The notes: a model not told the origin generated them from the letters alone. 64,000 nt of DNA from Vogesella indigofera (GCF_003633895.1 NZ_RBID01000002.1:42024-106023); one strand, 5' to 3'. Counted from the stretch's first letter, positions 1 through 9,575 are shown. Made by a program: numbers and translations.

Positions 1-20
1 GCGGACAAGGCATCAAAAAC

Positions 21-54
21 ATTGCGGCCAACCTTGGACAAGGTTGGCCGCAAT
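21..54 (-). terminator. Inverted pair of the 12-mer forming a terminator hairpin
   Basis: Two perfect copies of the uptake-like word face each other: 24-35 reads GCGGCCAACCTT and 40-51 reads AAGGTTGGCCGC. The full arms are 15 bases (21-35 and 40-54) around a GGAC loop. On the minus strand the hairpin is followed by a five-T run (from A16-A12 on plus), so it should terminate the glycosyltransferase operon that ends at 91. This pairing of uptake words as terminators is typical of Neisseria and Haemophilus. Confidence 0.85.
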
Positions 55-90
55 CACAACAACTCAACGTTTTCAGAAACGACTCGGTCG

Positions 91-1137
91 CTACTCTTCC
101 CCAGCCGCCTGTGGCAGCAAGTCATCGATTGCATCCACAACAGCCGGCACAGGAATATGGGCAACCTGCCAGTCCTGTTCGGAACCGGAGGTCAGCACCC
201 GGTGCGGCACCTGCCACGGATACCAATGCTTGGTCTTTTTATCGAGATGCTCGAACAAGCCAACCACGCTGGCCCCGCTCCCTGCCGCGAGATGCAGACC
301 GCCGCCATCCGAACACACCGCCAGATCGGCACAAGAAAATGCTGCCATCAACTCCTTGACCGTCCGGGTGGGATAAAACACCAAACGCTCGTGCTCCGGG
401 AACTGGCTGCGAATGTAATCCGCTTTCTCATCATCCCCCGGATGACGAGGATCATCGGCGGCGCCTGGCGCCCACAACAACAGGAAATCCACGTCCCGCG
501 ACAAGCAGGTACGGATCACCTCGCAAAAATGCTCGACTGCCCAGACCCGGCTGTTCTCGCGGGCACTGATGTGCAAGGCGATAACCGGGCGCTGCCTGGT
601 GGAAAAACGTCGGGCCAAGACATCAGGCACCACAACAGCAGGCAAATTCAGCCTGCCAGGAGCTTGAGTCACACCAAGCGGTAACAAAAGTTCGGCAAGA
701 CACTCTACTTCATGACGGAATACATGATCCCGCGTGAAGGGGATCGGGTAGTCCACGATGCCATCATAGTCTGTCCCCTCCGACACAAAACTGATCACAT
801 GTTTCGGTCTGGCGGCCTTTGCCAGACGTACGGCATTCTTGGGATAACCCGAGCCGGCCACAATCGCGTAATCAAAATGCTCGCGCCGCAACGCAAGGTA
901 GGTCATCAGCTTGCGCCAGATTACCCGCACAACCGAATCCCCCGCTCCGCGGTGCTTCAGTTTGGTATAGAAGTACACGCCATCCAGCAGCGGGTGCCCA
1001 TCCAGCACGTCCTTGTTGTAGTCATTGACCAGTGCATAGATTGCTGCTTGCGGATATTTTTCACGCAGAGCTGCTATCAATGGCGTGGTACAAACCAGAT
1101 CGCCAATATTGTCACGGCGTATCACCAAAATCTTCAT
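91..1137 (-). CDS. Glycosyltransferase family 9 (heptosyltransferase-like)
   Basis: A 348-residue GT-B enzyme of the lipopolysaccharide heptosyltransferase family (GT9), expected to transfer a sugar from a nucleotide donor to the lipopolysaccharide core on the inner face of the cytoplasmic membrane. It begins MKILVIRRDNIGDLVCTTPL, the usual GT9 N-terminal nucleotide-binding start, and has the C-terminal donor-site segment CSDGGGLHLAAGSG near residue 275. A longer open frame exists upstream, but the ATG at 1137 matches the family start and overlaps the upstream ligase gene stop by four bases (ATGA), showing translational coupling. It is the last gene of the core operon. Which sugar it adds cannot be told from the sequence. 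Confidence 0.88.
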   Translation of the reverse strand: MKILVIRRDNIGDLVCTTPLIAALREKYPQAAIYALVNDYNKDVLDGHPLLDGVYFYTKLKHRGAGDSVVRVIWRKLMTYLALRREHFDYAIVAGSGYPKNAVRLAKAARPKHVISFVSEGTDYDGIVDYPIPFTRDHVFRHEVECLAELLLPLGVTQAPGRLNLPAVVVPDVLARRFSTRQRPVIALHISARENSRVWAVEHFCEVIRTCLSRDVDFLLLWAPGAADDPRHPGDDEKADYIRSQFPEHERLVFYPTRTVKELMAAFSCADLAVCSDGGGLHLAAGSGASVVGLFEHLDKKTKHWYPWQVPHRVLTSGSEQDWQVAHIPVPAVVDAIDDLLPQAAGEE

Positions 1138-2426
1138 GCCAGTTTTCCCGAAGAAGAGCCGGAACGGAGCACCACCTGCGACAGCAGCATGCCTGCCAGC
1201 ATCATCAGTAACACCGCATTTGCCCACATGCCATTGGCAAACCCCACCAGCAAGAAGGCCGGGATGATGACCAACAGACTGCTGGCAACCGGATGGCGTA
1301 CCGTCTGCCGCCAAACTTGACGAAATGCCAGCCACAGTATCGCCAACAGGAATGACAGGTACACCAGCAAACCCAACAAGCCGGTTTCCAGCGCCACCTG
1401 AAAGTACAGACTGTGAGGGTTGGCTTTGCCATACGGATATGCTCGTCCAGTGAAATATAAATAGGCAGAACGATTTCGTGGGTGAGTTCCAGCCTGCAGA
1501 TACTTCAGTAACTGCTCATGCCGTGCCAGCAGTGCCAGCTTGCGCCAGCCGGGCCCATAACCAAGTACCGGCTGCTGGCGGATCAGAAAGTCGGTCGCAA
1601 CCCAGATACCCTGGCGTTCCAGCAGAGCCGGATCCTGTTGGTAAGTGTCACTACGGAATGTGGAAGCATAGCGCTGCCACAGTTCAGGCTTGGCAGCAAA
1701 TAGCCCTGCCGCTGAGATCACGCACCCGAGCAGCAATAGCAGGCTCTTACGCCACGAGCCGTTAAGCAGCAGCAACAACAGCAGGCTGGCGACGATGACC
1801 AACAGTGGTGTCCGGCTCTGGTGCAACACCAGGTTCAGCATTTCCACACCCCACATCACCACCAGCAGCACGCGCCAACGGCGCGACAGCCAGTCCTGCC
1901 CATATAGCAACAACACCGAAGTCAATGACAGATAGAACACCGCATCCATCGCATAGCCGCGCCGGTACGGTGCCAGCCAAGCCAGATCAAGGCCGTAATA
2001 AGCCAGCACCAATAACGAGCGCAGGGCAAAGCCCAGCACAAAGCCCAGCAGAATGATGCGAACCTGCTGCTCGCGACGGATAAAGCTGCACGCCACCAGA
2101 AATACCAGCAACGGCTTCAGGTGGTCCTTCTTGAACTCGTTGAGGTTGTTGGCCAGCCAGTCGCCATTGAGCAGCAGCGAGACGACAAACACCAGTACCA
2201 GCAGCATAAACAGGCGGAATATCCCACTACGCCACGGCAGAGTTGGCCGCACGCACAGCAGCCAGCCAGTCCAAAGGATGACAGCCATGAAAAAAGAGAC
2301 ATTCATGAGGCCGGTCAGCGCAGTCGAGGCCGAGGCAAAACAGAACAGAGCAATCAGGAAGAACAGCGGTTTCTCCAGCAGCGCCCCGTAGCGCGCCAGA
2401 GAGGAAGAAGGGCGAGTATCAGTCAT
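1134..2426 (-). CDS. waaL: O-antigen ligase family membrane protein
   Basis: A 430-residue polytopic membrane protein with about eleven hydrophobic segments, matching the Wzy_C/O-antigen ligase family in size and layout. The large periplasmic loop lies around residues 250-340 and carries the conserved run RQGIWVATDFLIRQQPVLGYGPG and then NPHSLYFQVALETG, with the His typical of ligases. It would transfer undecaprenyl-linked polysaccharide to lipid A-core in the periplasm. It sits between two GT9 genes and overlaps both (8 bases upstream, 4 downstream). Wzy polymerases share the domain, but the position inside a core cluster favours a ligase. A 9-base match to the repeated word lies at 2242-2250. 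Confidence 0.8.
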   Translation of the reverse strand: MTDTRPSSSLARYGALLEKPLFFLIALFCFASASTALTGLMNVSFFMAVILWTGWLLCVRPTLPWRSGIFRLFMLLVLVFVVSLLLNGDWLANNLNEFKKDHLKPLLVFLVACSFIRREQQVRIILLGFVLGFALRSLLVLAYYGLDLAWLAPYRRGYAMDAVFYLSLTSVLLLYGQDWLSRRWRVLLVVMWGVEMLNLVLHQSRTPLLVIVASLLLLLLLNGSWRKSLLLLLGCVISAAGLFAAKPELWQRYASTFRSDTYQQDPALLERQGIWVATDFLIRQQPVLGYGPGWRKLALLARHEQLLKYLQAGTHPRNRSAYLYFTGRAYPYGKANPHSLYFQVALETGLLGLLVYLSFLLAILWLAFRQVWRQTVRHPVASSLLVIIPAFLLVGFANGMWANAVLLMMLAGMLLSQVVLRSGSSSGKLA

Positions 2427-3528
2427 TCAGGGCTTCTTTCGCTGCCGCCAGGATGTCCCCAACCGCAACAGTGCGGATACAGGCTCGATCACCCGTCTTG
2501 CAGGTATAAGGGGCGTTGAATACAAAGGCACACGGATAGCAGGGTGGCTGTTTCGACACGAAACGTACTTGCGGCCCCAGCGGTCGCTGCTCGCGAAAAT
2601 CCACCGGCCCGACGATCACGACCATAGGCACGTCGAAGGTATCCGCCAGATAGGTCAGACCGGAGTCGACGCCGATGAACAGCTTCAAGCGCTGCATCAG
2701 CGCCGGCAGCTCGTCCAGCTGGAAGGCGCCGGCGGCATTGATCACGCGTTCGGCGCCCTTCACGCGACCCACCACGGCAGCAGCACAGGGGCCGTCTTCC
2801 GGGCCGCCGATCAGCACCACCTGTCCCGGATAATCCTGCAACAGCCGCGTCACCAGCGCCGCCAGCAAGTCCTCGCCCAGCTCCTTCAGTTTGTTGGCGC
2901 TGGAGATCGCCAGTCCGATGGCGGAATGGTCAGGGGTAACACCCAGCCGGTCACACACGGTTTCGCCGCTGACGGCGATGGCCATTTTCTTGCGCAGGCC
3001 CATGGCGATGCCCTGCTGCTGCAACAGGCGCTGCTTGGTAGCCAGTACCAGTTCGCCCGGGCGATGCTGTTCGGTCAGGTCGATACAGTGGCGCAGCGCG
3101 GCCAGCGTGCGGCCAACCTTGGTCGGCATGATGGACAGCGTGCGCGGCACACCGGACCAGATCAGCCCGCACAGTATCGGTAGCGACGGTGACAGGTTGA
3201 CCGCCAGGTCGTAGCGCCCGCCAGCAATCAGCTGCGCCAGCCGCCATTTCCCCGCCCAGCCGCGCCAGGAGTCGGAGCGGATGGCGATGCAGTGGTCGAC
3301 CTCGCTCAGGCCGGCAATGATCTTGCCGGTGACCGGCGCGTGCAGCACGGTGAGTTGCGCGTCGGGATAGTGCTGCCGCAGCGCCAGGATCACCGGCGTG
3401 GCACACAGCATGTCGCCGATCTTGGCAGTCTGCACCAGCAGGATGCGCTCGATCTTGCCCCGGCGCTGCAAGCGCTTGGCCAGCCACCACCACGGCGCCA
3501 GCAGATAGGTCAGCAGCACGTAGATCAT
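2419..3528 (-). CDS. Glycosyltransferase family 9 (heptosyltransferase-like)
   Basis: A 369-residue GT9 enzyme. A short hydrophobic N-terminal stretch (MIYVLLTYLLAPWWWLAKRL) precedes the nucleotide-binding start RILLVQTAKIGDMLCATPV. The donor-site region GVDSGLTYLADTFDVPMVVIVGP is intact, and the C-terminus has the cysteine-rich segment PPCYPCAF and CKTGDRACI seen in a subset of lipopolysaccharide heptosyltransferases. It overlaps its upstream neighbour by four bases and its downstream neighbour by eight. The perfect word at 3109-3120 encodes KVGR here. The exact acceptor sugar is unknown. Confidence 0.87.
   Translation of the reverse strand: MIYVLLTYLLAPWWWLAKRLQRRGKIERILLVQTAKIGDMLCATPVILALRQHYPDAQLTVLHAPVTGKIIAGLSEVDHCIAIRSDSWRGWAGKWRLAQLIAGGRYDLAVNLSPSLPILCGLIWSGVPRTLSIMPTKVGRTLAALRHCIDLTEQHRPGELVLATKQRLLQQQGIAMGLRKKMAIAVSGETVCDRLGVTPDHSAIGLAISSANKLKELGEDLLAALVTRLLQDYPGQVVLIGGPEDGPCAAAVVGRVKGAERVINAAGAFQLDELPALMQRLKLFIGVDSGLTYLADTFDVPMVVIVGPVDFREQRPLGPQVRFVSKQPPCYPCAFVFNAPYTCKTGDRACIRTVAVGDILAAAKEALND
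3109..3120 (-). repeat. Perfect 12-mer in a GT9 gene
   Basis: AAGGTTGGCCGC on minus, encoding TKVGRT. Confidence 0.9.
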
Positions 3529-4736
3529 GGTTTGCGCGCCGCCTCCGCCAGAATGGCCTCGGTACCGGCCACGTAGCGGGCGATGGTGTACTGCGCCTTG
3601 ACCCGCACCTCCCCGGCCTGCCCCATGCGCTGACGCAGGCCGGCATCGGCCACCAGTTTAGCCAGCGCCTCGGCCAGCGCCGCGCTGTCGCCATACGGTA
3701 CCAGCAGGCCGCTGTCGCCATCGGCGACCAGCTCCTGCGAGCCAACCACGCGTGAGGCCACTACCGGCTTGGCCAGCAGCATCGCCTCCAGCAGCACCCG
3801 CGGCAGGCCCTCGCTTTGCGACACCAGCACGCAGACGTCCATCGCCGCGGTATAGGCCAGCGGCTGCGGCTGGAAGCCGGCAAACACCACCTGCCCGGCA
3901 ATGCCGAGGCTTGCGGCCAACCTTTCCAGTTCGGCGCGCTGCGGGCCGTCGCCGACCAACAGCAGGCGCACCGGCAGCTGGCGCCGCACCAGTTCGGCCG
4001 TCGCCTGCAGCAAGAAGCGCAGCCCCTTGCGTTCCACCAGTTGCCCGACCGCACCCAGCACGATTTCGTGCTCGCGACCTACCAGCAACGTCCCCCGCAC
4101 TGCAGCGCCATCCGGCAAGGTCTGCGCCGGGTCGATGCCGTTGAGCACCGCCACGCACTTGTCCGGCTGCACGCCGTGACGAACCAGTGCCCCGACCACG
4201 CCGTTGGAGACACCGATCACCTTGCTGGCCACCCGGTTGACGATGGCGGCATCGGCGGCATCCATCAGCGGCTCGATGCGGCAATGCTGCACTACCGGCA
4301 CGCCGCTCTGTTCGGCCGCCAGATAGCCTTCCAGGTTGGAACGCGGCTGGTTGTTCATGTACAGCAGGTCAAAGCGCTCGTCACGCAGCTGGCGCGCAAT
4401 CGCGGCGGCATTGGGCGCAATGCGCCAGGCGTGCTCGATGCGCTTGACCAGGGCCTGGCGCCAGGGCTTATGCCAGGCTAGCAGGCCACGCGCCAGTTCC
4501 TTGGCCAGCTTGGCCCACAGCGGCTGCTTGCGCTGCGGTAACAGCCGCAGCGGCATGCCGATAGCGGCCAGCTCGCGCGACAGCGTGCTCTGGCCCTTGC
4601 TGTAATCGCGGTAAAACAGGCAGGTGATGTCAAAACGCTCGCGATCGATGCGCTTGAGCAGCTCGAACAGGCTATTGGTCCCGCCGCCCCATTCATTGCC
4701 GGTATCCAGCAACAGGATTCTGGTTCGGGTTGTCAT
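3525..4736 (-). CDS. Glycosyltransferase family 4
   Basis: A 403-residue retaining GT-B glycosyltransferase. The N-terminal acceptor domain begins RILLLDTGNEWGGGTNSLFELL; the C-terminal GT4 domain has GQLVERKGLRFLLQA (about residue 235) and the donor-binding run SQSEGLPRVLLEAMLLAKPVVAS with the two glutamates of the EX7E motif. It should extend the lipopolysaccharide core in the cytoplasm. It is coupled to both neighbours by 4-base ATGA overlaps. A perfect copy of the repeated word at 3913-3924 encodes RLAA between the two domain halves. Confidence 0.88.
   Translation of the reverse strand: MTTRTRILLLDTGNEWGGGTNSLFELLKRIDRERFDITCLFYRDYSKGQSTLSRELAAIGMPLRLLPQRKQPLWAKLAKELARGLLAWHKPWRQALVKRIEHAWRIAPNAAAIARQLRDERFDLLYMNNQPRSNLEGYLAAEQSGVPVVQHCRIEPLMDAADAAIVNRVASKVIGVSNGVVGALVRHGVQPDKCVAVLNGIDPAQTLPDGAAVRGTLLVGREHEIVLGAVGQLVERKGLRFLLQATAELVRRQLPVRLLLVGDGPQRAELERLAASLGIAGQVVFAGFQPQPLAYTAAMDVCVLVSQSEGLPRVLLEAMLLAKPVVASRVVGSQELVADGDSGLLVPYGDSAALAEALAKLVADAGLRQRMGQAGEVRVKAQYTIARYVAGTEAILAEAARKP
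3913..3924 (-). repeat. Perfect 12-mer in a GT4 gene
   Basis: AAGGTTGGCCGC on minus, followed by AA, encoding ERLAAS. Confidence 0.9.
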
Positions 4737-5878
4737 TGAGAATTCTCCGGTTGCAACGACAACTGGTGCTCACAGGCGGCCAGCACTTCGTCAACCGTAA
4801 TGTTGTCCATGCACGGCGGCGCCGCATATCGGCAGCGTTTGCCGAGGCAGGGTTCGCAGGTGCGGTGTTTCTGGATCACGATATGGCGTTGCAGCTCGGT
4901 GGTCGGGCCGGAGCCGTGCCAGTGCGCGGCGGCAAACAGGCCGACGATCGGCGTGCCCACCGCAATCGCCATGTGCATGATGCCGGTGTCCGGCGTCACC
5001 AGACAGGCAAAACGCTGTACCAGCGCCGGCATCCGCGTCAGCGGCAACTGCCCTGCCGTCACCACCAGCCGCGCGTCGTTGACCGCGCCGGCAACGGCAT
5101 CGGCCAGCGCCCGCTCCTGTGGCGAGCCGGTCACCACGATGCGTAAGCTTGGGTTGGCCGCAAGCAGGCGCTGCGCCAGCTCGGCATAGCGCTCCGGCCG
5201 CCAGCGCCGGCTGGCGGTCGAGGCGCCTACCTGGAAACCGATCACCGGCTGCTGCGGGGTGATGCCGTATTGCTGTTGCAGCCAGCCAGCCACCGCATCG
5301 CGGTTCTGTGCCGATACCGGCAGGATCATGTGCTTGTCGCTGCCGTCTGCACCGGCCAGCGCGGCCACGGCCAGGCGCTGGTCAATGCCGTGGGTGAAAT
5401 CGCGCCAGTTGCTGACCTGCTGGTGATTGCTGAGCAAAAAACGGAAACGGCTGTTGTTGGGCAGCTTGAAGCGCCAGCGGGCACCGCTCAGATACGCCAG
5501 CGGCGTGGCCTGCGGCTCGTTGGCATGCAGAATGGCCACCAGATCGAAACGCTCGCGGCGCAGTGCCAGCGCCAGACGCACAAAACGGCGATAGCCGCCG
5601 TGGTAGTCGATCAGGTCGTCGATGTCGGGATTATCGGCAAACAGACCGTGATACGGCGCGTTGACCAGCAGCACGATGCGCGCCTGCGGGTAGCGCTGGC
5701 GCAGGCTGCGGATGGCCGGTGTGGATAACAGCGTGTCGCCGATGGCGGTGCAGGACATCACCAGGATGCGGCGGATGGCCACGGTACCCAGCTCGGCCGG
5801 GTCCGGCGCGCGGCGGTCGAAACGGCGGGCCAAGCCCAGCCCCCACGCCAGCAGGTTTTCACGGATGCGGGTGCCCAT
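4733..5878 (-). CDS. Glycosyltransferase family 9 (heptosyltransferase-like)
   Basis: A 381-residue GT9 enzyme with an N-terminal extension of about 35 residues before the core start RRILVMSCTAIGDTLLSTPAI. The second half contains GFQVGASTASRRWRPERYAELA and the donor-site sequence TPDTGIMHMAIAVGTPIVGLF. The C-terminus carries HRTCEPCLGKRCRYAAPPCMD, a CxxC-type cysteine cluster shared with the GT9 gene at 2419. Its start codon shares one base with the stop of the deacetylase gene downstream (TAATG). A 10-base match to the repeated word lies at 5152-5161. Confidence 0.87.
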   Translation of the reverse strand: MGTRIRENLLAWGLGLARRFDRRAPDPAELGTVAIRRILVMSCTAIGDTLLSTPAIRSLRQRYPQARIVLLVNAPYHGLFADNPDIDDLIDYHGGYRRFVRLALALRRERFDLVAILHANEPQATPLAYLSGARWRFKLPNNSRFRFLLSNHQQVSNWRDFTHGIDQRLAVAALAGADGSDKHMILPVSAQNRDAVAGWLQQQYGITPQQPVIGFQVGASTASRRWRPERYAELAQRLLAANPSLRIVVTGSPQERALADAVAGAVNDARLVVTAGQLPLTRMPALVQRFACLVTPDTGIMHMAIAVGTPIVGLFAAAHWHGSGPTTELQRHIVIQKHRTCEPCLGKRCRYAAPPCMDNITVDEVLAACEHQLSLQPENSQ

Positions 5879-6699
5879 TATTTGCCCCGCAACGCCAGAT
5901 AGGCGCGGCCCAGTAGCGGGCTGCGATACAGGCCGAGGCGGCGGCCAAACCAGCTGTCGCGGCGGTCCTTGGTCACGATGCGGCCGATGTGCCGTGGCGA
6001 GGTGGTGCGGGTGTTGAGCGTCTTGTCCACCGTGTACAGGTGACGGAAACCGGCGGCGTCGGCCACGGCCAGGTAGTCGTCGTCAAAATAGCCCTGCGGC
6101 CAGCACAGGTGATCGTTGACCGAACCCAGCCGCGCCTGCAGCGTGGCACGCGACTGTGCCAGATCGGCGGCCAGCCGTTCGCGCTTGTCTTCGCGACTGG
6201 CACACAGCTTGTCCCAGCGGGCATGGCTGTGGGTATGACTGTGAAACTCGAAGGTGCCGGCGGCACGCGCCGCCTCGATCTCGCTCCAGCGCATCATCAC
6301 CGCATCGTGGCGGCCGTCGGCCACCGCCTGCTTGCAGCCATTGTGATCAGGCGTGGCCGGCAAGGGTTGGCCACAGCCGTCGTGCGGACGCACCGCACCG
6401 TCACCGATCCAGCCGGTAATGGTGAACAGCGTGGCCTGCTGGCCGTAGCGCTGCAGCACGGGATGGGCGTAGACCCAGTTGTCGAGATAACCGTCGTCAA
6501 AGGTGACCAGCACACTTTTGTCGGGCAGCGGCCGGCCGGCCAGAAAACCGGCAAGGTCGTCGCAACGGATGGTGGTCCAGCCATTTTCCGCCAGCCAGCG
6601 CATATTGTGTTCGAAGGTCTGCGGCGAGACCGTCACCAGGCCGGGGCTGGGGCTGACGTGGTGGTACATCAGTACCGGAATGGCTTTGGCCTGTTTCAT
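5878..6699 (-). CDS. Polysaccharide deacetylase (NodB domain)
   Basis: A 273-residue carbohydrate esterase family 4 protein. It starts MKQAKAIPVLMYHHVS; the NodB signature VTFDDGYLDNW gives the catalytic Asp and metal-binding Asp, and FEFHSHTHSH supplies the metal-binding histidines. No signal peptide is seen, so it probably acts in the cytoplasm or at the inner membrane, removing N-acetyl groups from a core sugar or lipid-linked intermediate. Its place inside a run of core glycosyltransferases supports that. The ATG at 6699 overlaps the upstream GT4 stop (ATGA); the longer frame lacks support. Confidence 0.85.
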   Translation of the reverse strand: MKQAKAIPVLMYHHVSPSPGLVTVSPQTFEHNMRWLAENGWTTIRCDDLAGFLAGRPLPDKSVLVTFDDGYLDNWVYAHPVLQRYGQQATLFTITGWIGDGAVRPHDGCGQPLPATPDHNGCKQAVADGRHDAVMMRWSEIEAARAAGTFEFHSHTHSHARWDKLCASREDKRERLAADLAQSRATLQARLGSVNDHLCWPQGYFDDDYLAVADAAGFRHLYTVDKTLNTRTTSPRHIGRIVTKDRRDSWFGRRLGLYRSPLLGRAYLALRGK

Positions 6700-7796
6700 C
6701 CCTGCCCCCGTTGTGCCAGCAGGCGACGATACAGGTCCAGCATCGACTGGCACATGGTATCGACGTGGAACACCGACGACACCAGCTCGCGGCTGCGCCC
6801 CGCCATGCGCTGGCGCAGCGTGTCGTCGCCCAGCAGGCGGTTGACCGCTTCGGCCAGACTGGCGGCATCACCCGGTGCGATCAGCAGGCCGTTGTGACCG
6901 TCGCGGACCACTTCCGGCACGCCGTCGACATTGGTGCCCACCACCGGCAGGCCCATCGCCATCGCCTCGATATAGGAGGTGCCCAGCGCTTCCTGCTCGG
7001 TCGGCAGCAGGAACAGATCGCAGCCGGCCAGCACGTTGGCAATGTCGCGGCGCAGGCCGAGCAGGTGAATGCGTGCGGCCAAGCCTTTGGCCGCAATCAG
7101 CGTCTTGAGGTTGTCCATCTGCGCGCCGTCGCCGGCAAACACGAAATGGGTGTCCGGATGCGCGGCCAGAATGCGGTCGGCCGCCTCCACAATGAAACGG
7201 TGCCCCTTTTTCATGCGCAGGATGGCCACGGTGCCGATCACGCGGGCGTTGTCGGCAATCCCCAGTTCGGCGCGCAGCGTGGACGGCCCATCCAGTTGCA
7301 TCACCTGTGGGTCGATGCCGGTATACACGGTAGACACGCGCGACTCCAGCACGCCCTCGCTCATCAGGTAGCGGCGCACATGCTCGCTGACACTGACGAC
7401 ATGGTGCGGCAGCGTGGTGTAGGTGAAACGCGAGGTGATCGGCAGCGCCAGATGGCGGGTGCGCACCACCAGACGGCCGGCCAGCAGACCGGCCAGACCG
7501 CCGAGAATGCTGTCGCGGCCGCTGTGAGTGTTGACCACATCGGCCTGCACGCGACGGATGATGGCCGCCATACGCCACGCCGCCGGCAGATCGATGCCGT
7601 TGCGCATGCGGACTTCAAATACCTCGAAGCCGGCCTCGCACGCACGGGCGCCGAACTTGGCCTTGGGCTGGCACAGCAGGATCATGCGGTGGCCCAGCTT
7701 GCGCAGGCCGACCATCTCCTTGAAGGTACGGTGTTCCTGCCCGCCCCAGCCCAGCGATGATTCGGTATGGACGATGGTCAGCACCGGCTTAGTCAT
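6696..7796 (-). CDS. Glycosyltransferase family 4
   Basis: A 366-residue GT4 enzyme. It begins MTKPVLTIVHTESSLGWGGQEHR, a start typical of lipopolysaccharide core GT4 proteins; the donor domain has RMKKGHRFIVEAAD and PTEQEALGTSYIEAMAMGLPVVGT with the EX7E glutamates. The ATG at 7796 lies inside the end of msbA (8-base overlap), so the two are translationally coupled. The specific linkage made is not deducible. It lies next to the deacetylase gene and may produce the amino sugar which that enzyme modifies; that is inference. Confidence 0.87.
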   Translation of the reverse strand: MTKPVLTIVHTESSLGWGGQEHRTFKEMVGLRKLGHRMILLCQPKAKFGARACEAGFEVFEVRMRNGIDLPAAWRMAAIIRRVQADVVNTHSGRDSILGGLAGLLAGRLVVRTRHLALPITSRFTYTTLPHHVVSVSEHVRRYLMSEGVLESRVSTVYTGIDPQVMQLDGPSTLRAELGIADNARVIGTVAILRMKKGHRFIVEAADRILAAHPDTHFVFAGDGAQMDNLKTLIAAKGLAARIHLLGLRRDIANVLAGCDLFLLPTEQEALGTSYIEAMAMGLPVVGTNVDGVPEVVRDGHNGLLIAPGDAASLAEAVNRLLGDDTLRQRMAGRSRELVSSVFHVDTMCQSMLDLYRRLLAQRGQG

Positions 7797-9549
7797 GCGC
7801 GGGCTCCTTGAACTGCAGGCGGTGCAGGTTGGCGTACAGGCCATCCTGCGCGATCAGTGCGGCATGGTTGCCGACTTCGGCAATGCGCCCCTGGTGCATC
7901 ACCACGATGCGGTCGGCGTGCTCGATGGTGGACAGGCGGTGGGCGATCACCAGTGTGGTGCGGTTCTGCATCAGGTTCTCCAACGCCGCCTGTACCAGAC
8001 GCTCGGACTGGGTATCCAGCGCGCTGGTTGCCTCGTCCAGGATCAGGATCGGCGCGTTTTTCAGCAATGCGCGGGCAATCGCCAGCCGCTGGCGCTGGCC
8101 GCCGGACAGGCGCACACCGTTTTCGCCGATGATGGTGTCAAAGCCCTGCGGCATCGCCTCGATGAATTCCAGCGCGTTGGCGGCGCGGGCGGCGTCGACA
8201 ACCTGTTCGCGGCTGACTTCGCCGATGCGGCCATAGGCGATGTTGGCCGCCACGCTGTCGTTGAACAGCACCACGTCCTGGCTAACCAGCGCGATGTGCT
8301 GGCGCAGGCTGCCGAGGGCGATGTCGGTCAGAGGGATGCCGTCCAGCGTAATCTGTCCTGCCGACGGCTCGTAAAAGCGCGGGATCAGGCTAACCAGCGT
8401 GGTCTTGCCGCTACCACTGGAGCCGACCAGTGCCACCGTTTCACCCGGCTTGATGGCAAAGCGGATGTCCTGCAGTGCCGGACGCTCGGCATTGGGGTAG
8501 CTGAACTGCACATTGTCAAATGCCAGCTCGCCACGCGTGCCCTGCAGACGGCGGGTGCCGTTGTCCGGTTCGCCCTGCTCGTCGAGGAAGCCGAACACGC
8601 TTTCGGCGGCGGCAAGACCTTTCTGCAGCGACTGCGAAATACTGGTGATGCGCTTGACCGGTGCGAACAGCATCAGCATCGCGGTGAGGAAGGACATGAA
8701 GTCACCGGCGGTGAAACTGCCGCTGTGGGCACGCAGCGCGGCGAAATACAGGATCGCCGCCAGCGCGCAGGCGATGAACAGCTGGGTGACGCCGGTATTG
8801 GCCGACGAGGTGGCGCTTTGCTTGACGCCGTTGTGACGGATGGCTTCGGCCGTGCGCTGGAAGCGCTGCGCCTCGTAACCTTCGCCGCCATAAACCTTGA
8901 CCACGCGGTGGCAATCGATGGTTTCGCCCAGCACCTGGGTCAGCTGCGCGATGTTCTGCTGGTTCTGCCGCGACAGGCCGCGCAGGCGCTTGCTGACCAG
9001 GCGCACGCACAGCGACACCACCGGCAGTACCGCGAGGCAGATCAGCGTCAGCTGCCAGTCGGTATAGAACAGCAGGCCGAGCAGGCCGATGATGGTGATG
9101 CCGTCCTTGACGGTGACTGTGATCACGTTGAAACCGGCTTCGGTCACCAGATTGACGTCAAAGGCGATGCGCGACAGCAGCCGTCCGGACGGATGGTCGT
9201 CGTAGTAGTTCACCGGCAGGCGCACCAGCTTGGCAAACATCTCTTCGCGCAGCGTCTGCACCAGATGGCCGGTCAGCCAGCTGGTGGAGTATTCGTTGAT
9301 GTAGCTGGTCAGCCCACGCACCAGGAACAGGCCGACAATGGCGAGCGGTGCCCAGATCAGCGACGAGCCGTCCTTGTTGACGAAGCCGCCGTCGATCAGC
9401 GGTTTCATCAGCCGGGCAAACGCCGGCTCGGTGGCAGCGGCGATACTCATCGACAGCAGCGACACCATGAACACCTTCCAGTAAGGCTTCAGGTAGCCGA
9501 GCACCCGCTTGTAAAGCGCAAAACTGCTGACCGCAGAAGGAGTTGTCAT
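7789..9549 (-). CDS. msbA: Lipid A export ABC transporter MsbA
   Basis: A 586-residue half-transporter with an N-terminal six-helix exporter domain (about residues 20-310) and a C-terminal ATPase. Walker A GSSGSGKTT, signature LSGGQRQRLAIARAL, Walker B ILILDEATSALD and the switch histidine in VIAHRLST are all present. It flips lipid A-core across the inner membrane, which fits its place among core biosynthesis genes. The ATG at 9549 is preferred over a start four codons upstream. A 59-base gap upstream holds a TATAAT sequence, so it may have its own promoter. A 9-base match to the repeated word lies at 8242-8250. Confidence 0.93.
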   Translation of the reverse strand: MTTPSAVSSFALYKRVLGYLKPYWKVFMVSLLSMSIAAATEPAFARLMKPLIDGGFVNKDGSSLIWAPLAIVGLFLVRGLTSYINEYSTSWLTGHLVQTLREEMFAKLVRLPVNYYDDHPSGRLLSRIAFDVNLVTEAGFNVITVTVKDGITIIGLLGLLFYTDWQLTLICLAVLPVVSLCVRLVSKRLRGLSRQNQQNIAQLTQVLGETIDCHRVVKVYGGEGYEAQRFQRTAEAIRHNGVKQSATSSANTGVTQLFIACALAAILYFAALRAHSGSFTAGDFMSFLTAMLMLFAPVKRITSISQSLQKGLAAAESVFGFLDEQGEPDNGTRRLQGTRGELAFDNVQFSYPNAERPALQDIRFAIKPGETVALVGSSGSGKTTLVSLIPRFYEPSAGQITLDGIPLTDIALGSLRQHIALVSQDVVLFNDSVAANIAYGRIGEVSREQVVDAARAANALEFIEAMPQGFDTIIGENGVRLSGGQRQRLAIARALLKNAPILILDEATSALDTQSERLVQAALENLMQNRTTLVIAHRLSTIEHADRIVVMHQGRIAEVGNHAALIAQDGLYANLHRLQFKEPAHD

Positions 9550-9575
9550 GCGAAAAACCAACGATAAAACAGACG

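Noticed and set aside
7079..7096. Near palindrome GCGGCCAAGCCTTTGGCCGCAA in a GT4 gene
   Set aside because: It contains GCGGCC and GGCCGC halves, but the spacing and the CAAG/CTTT bases do not match the word, so it was not counted.
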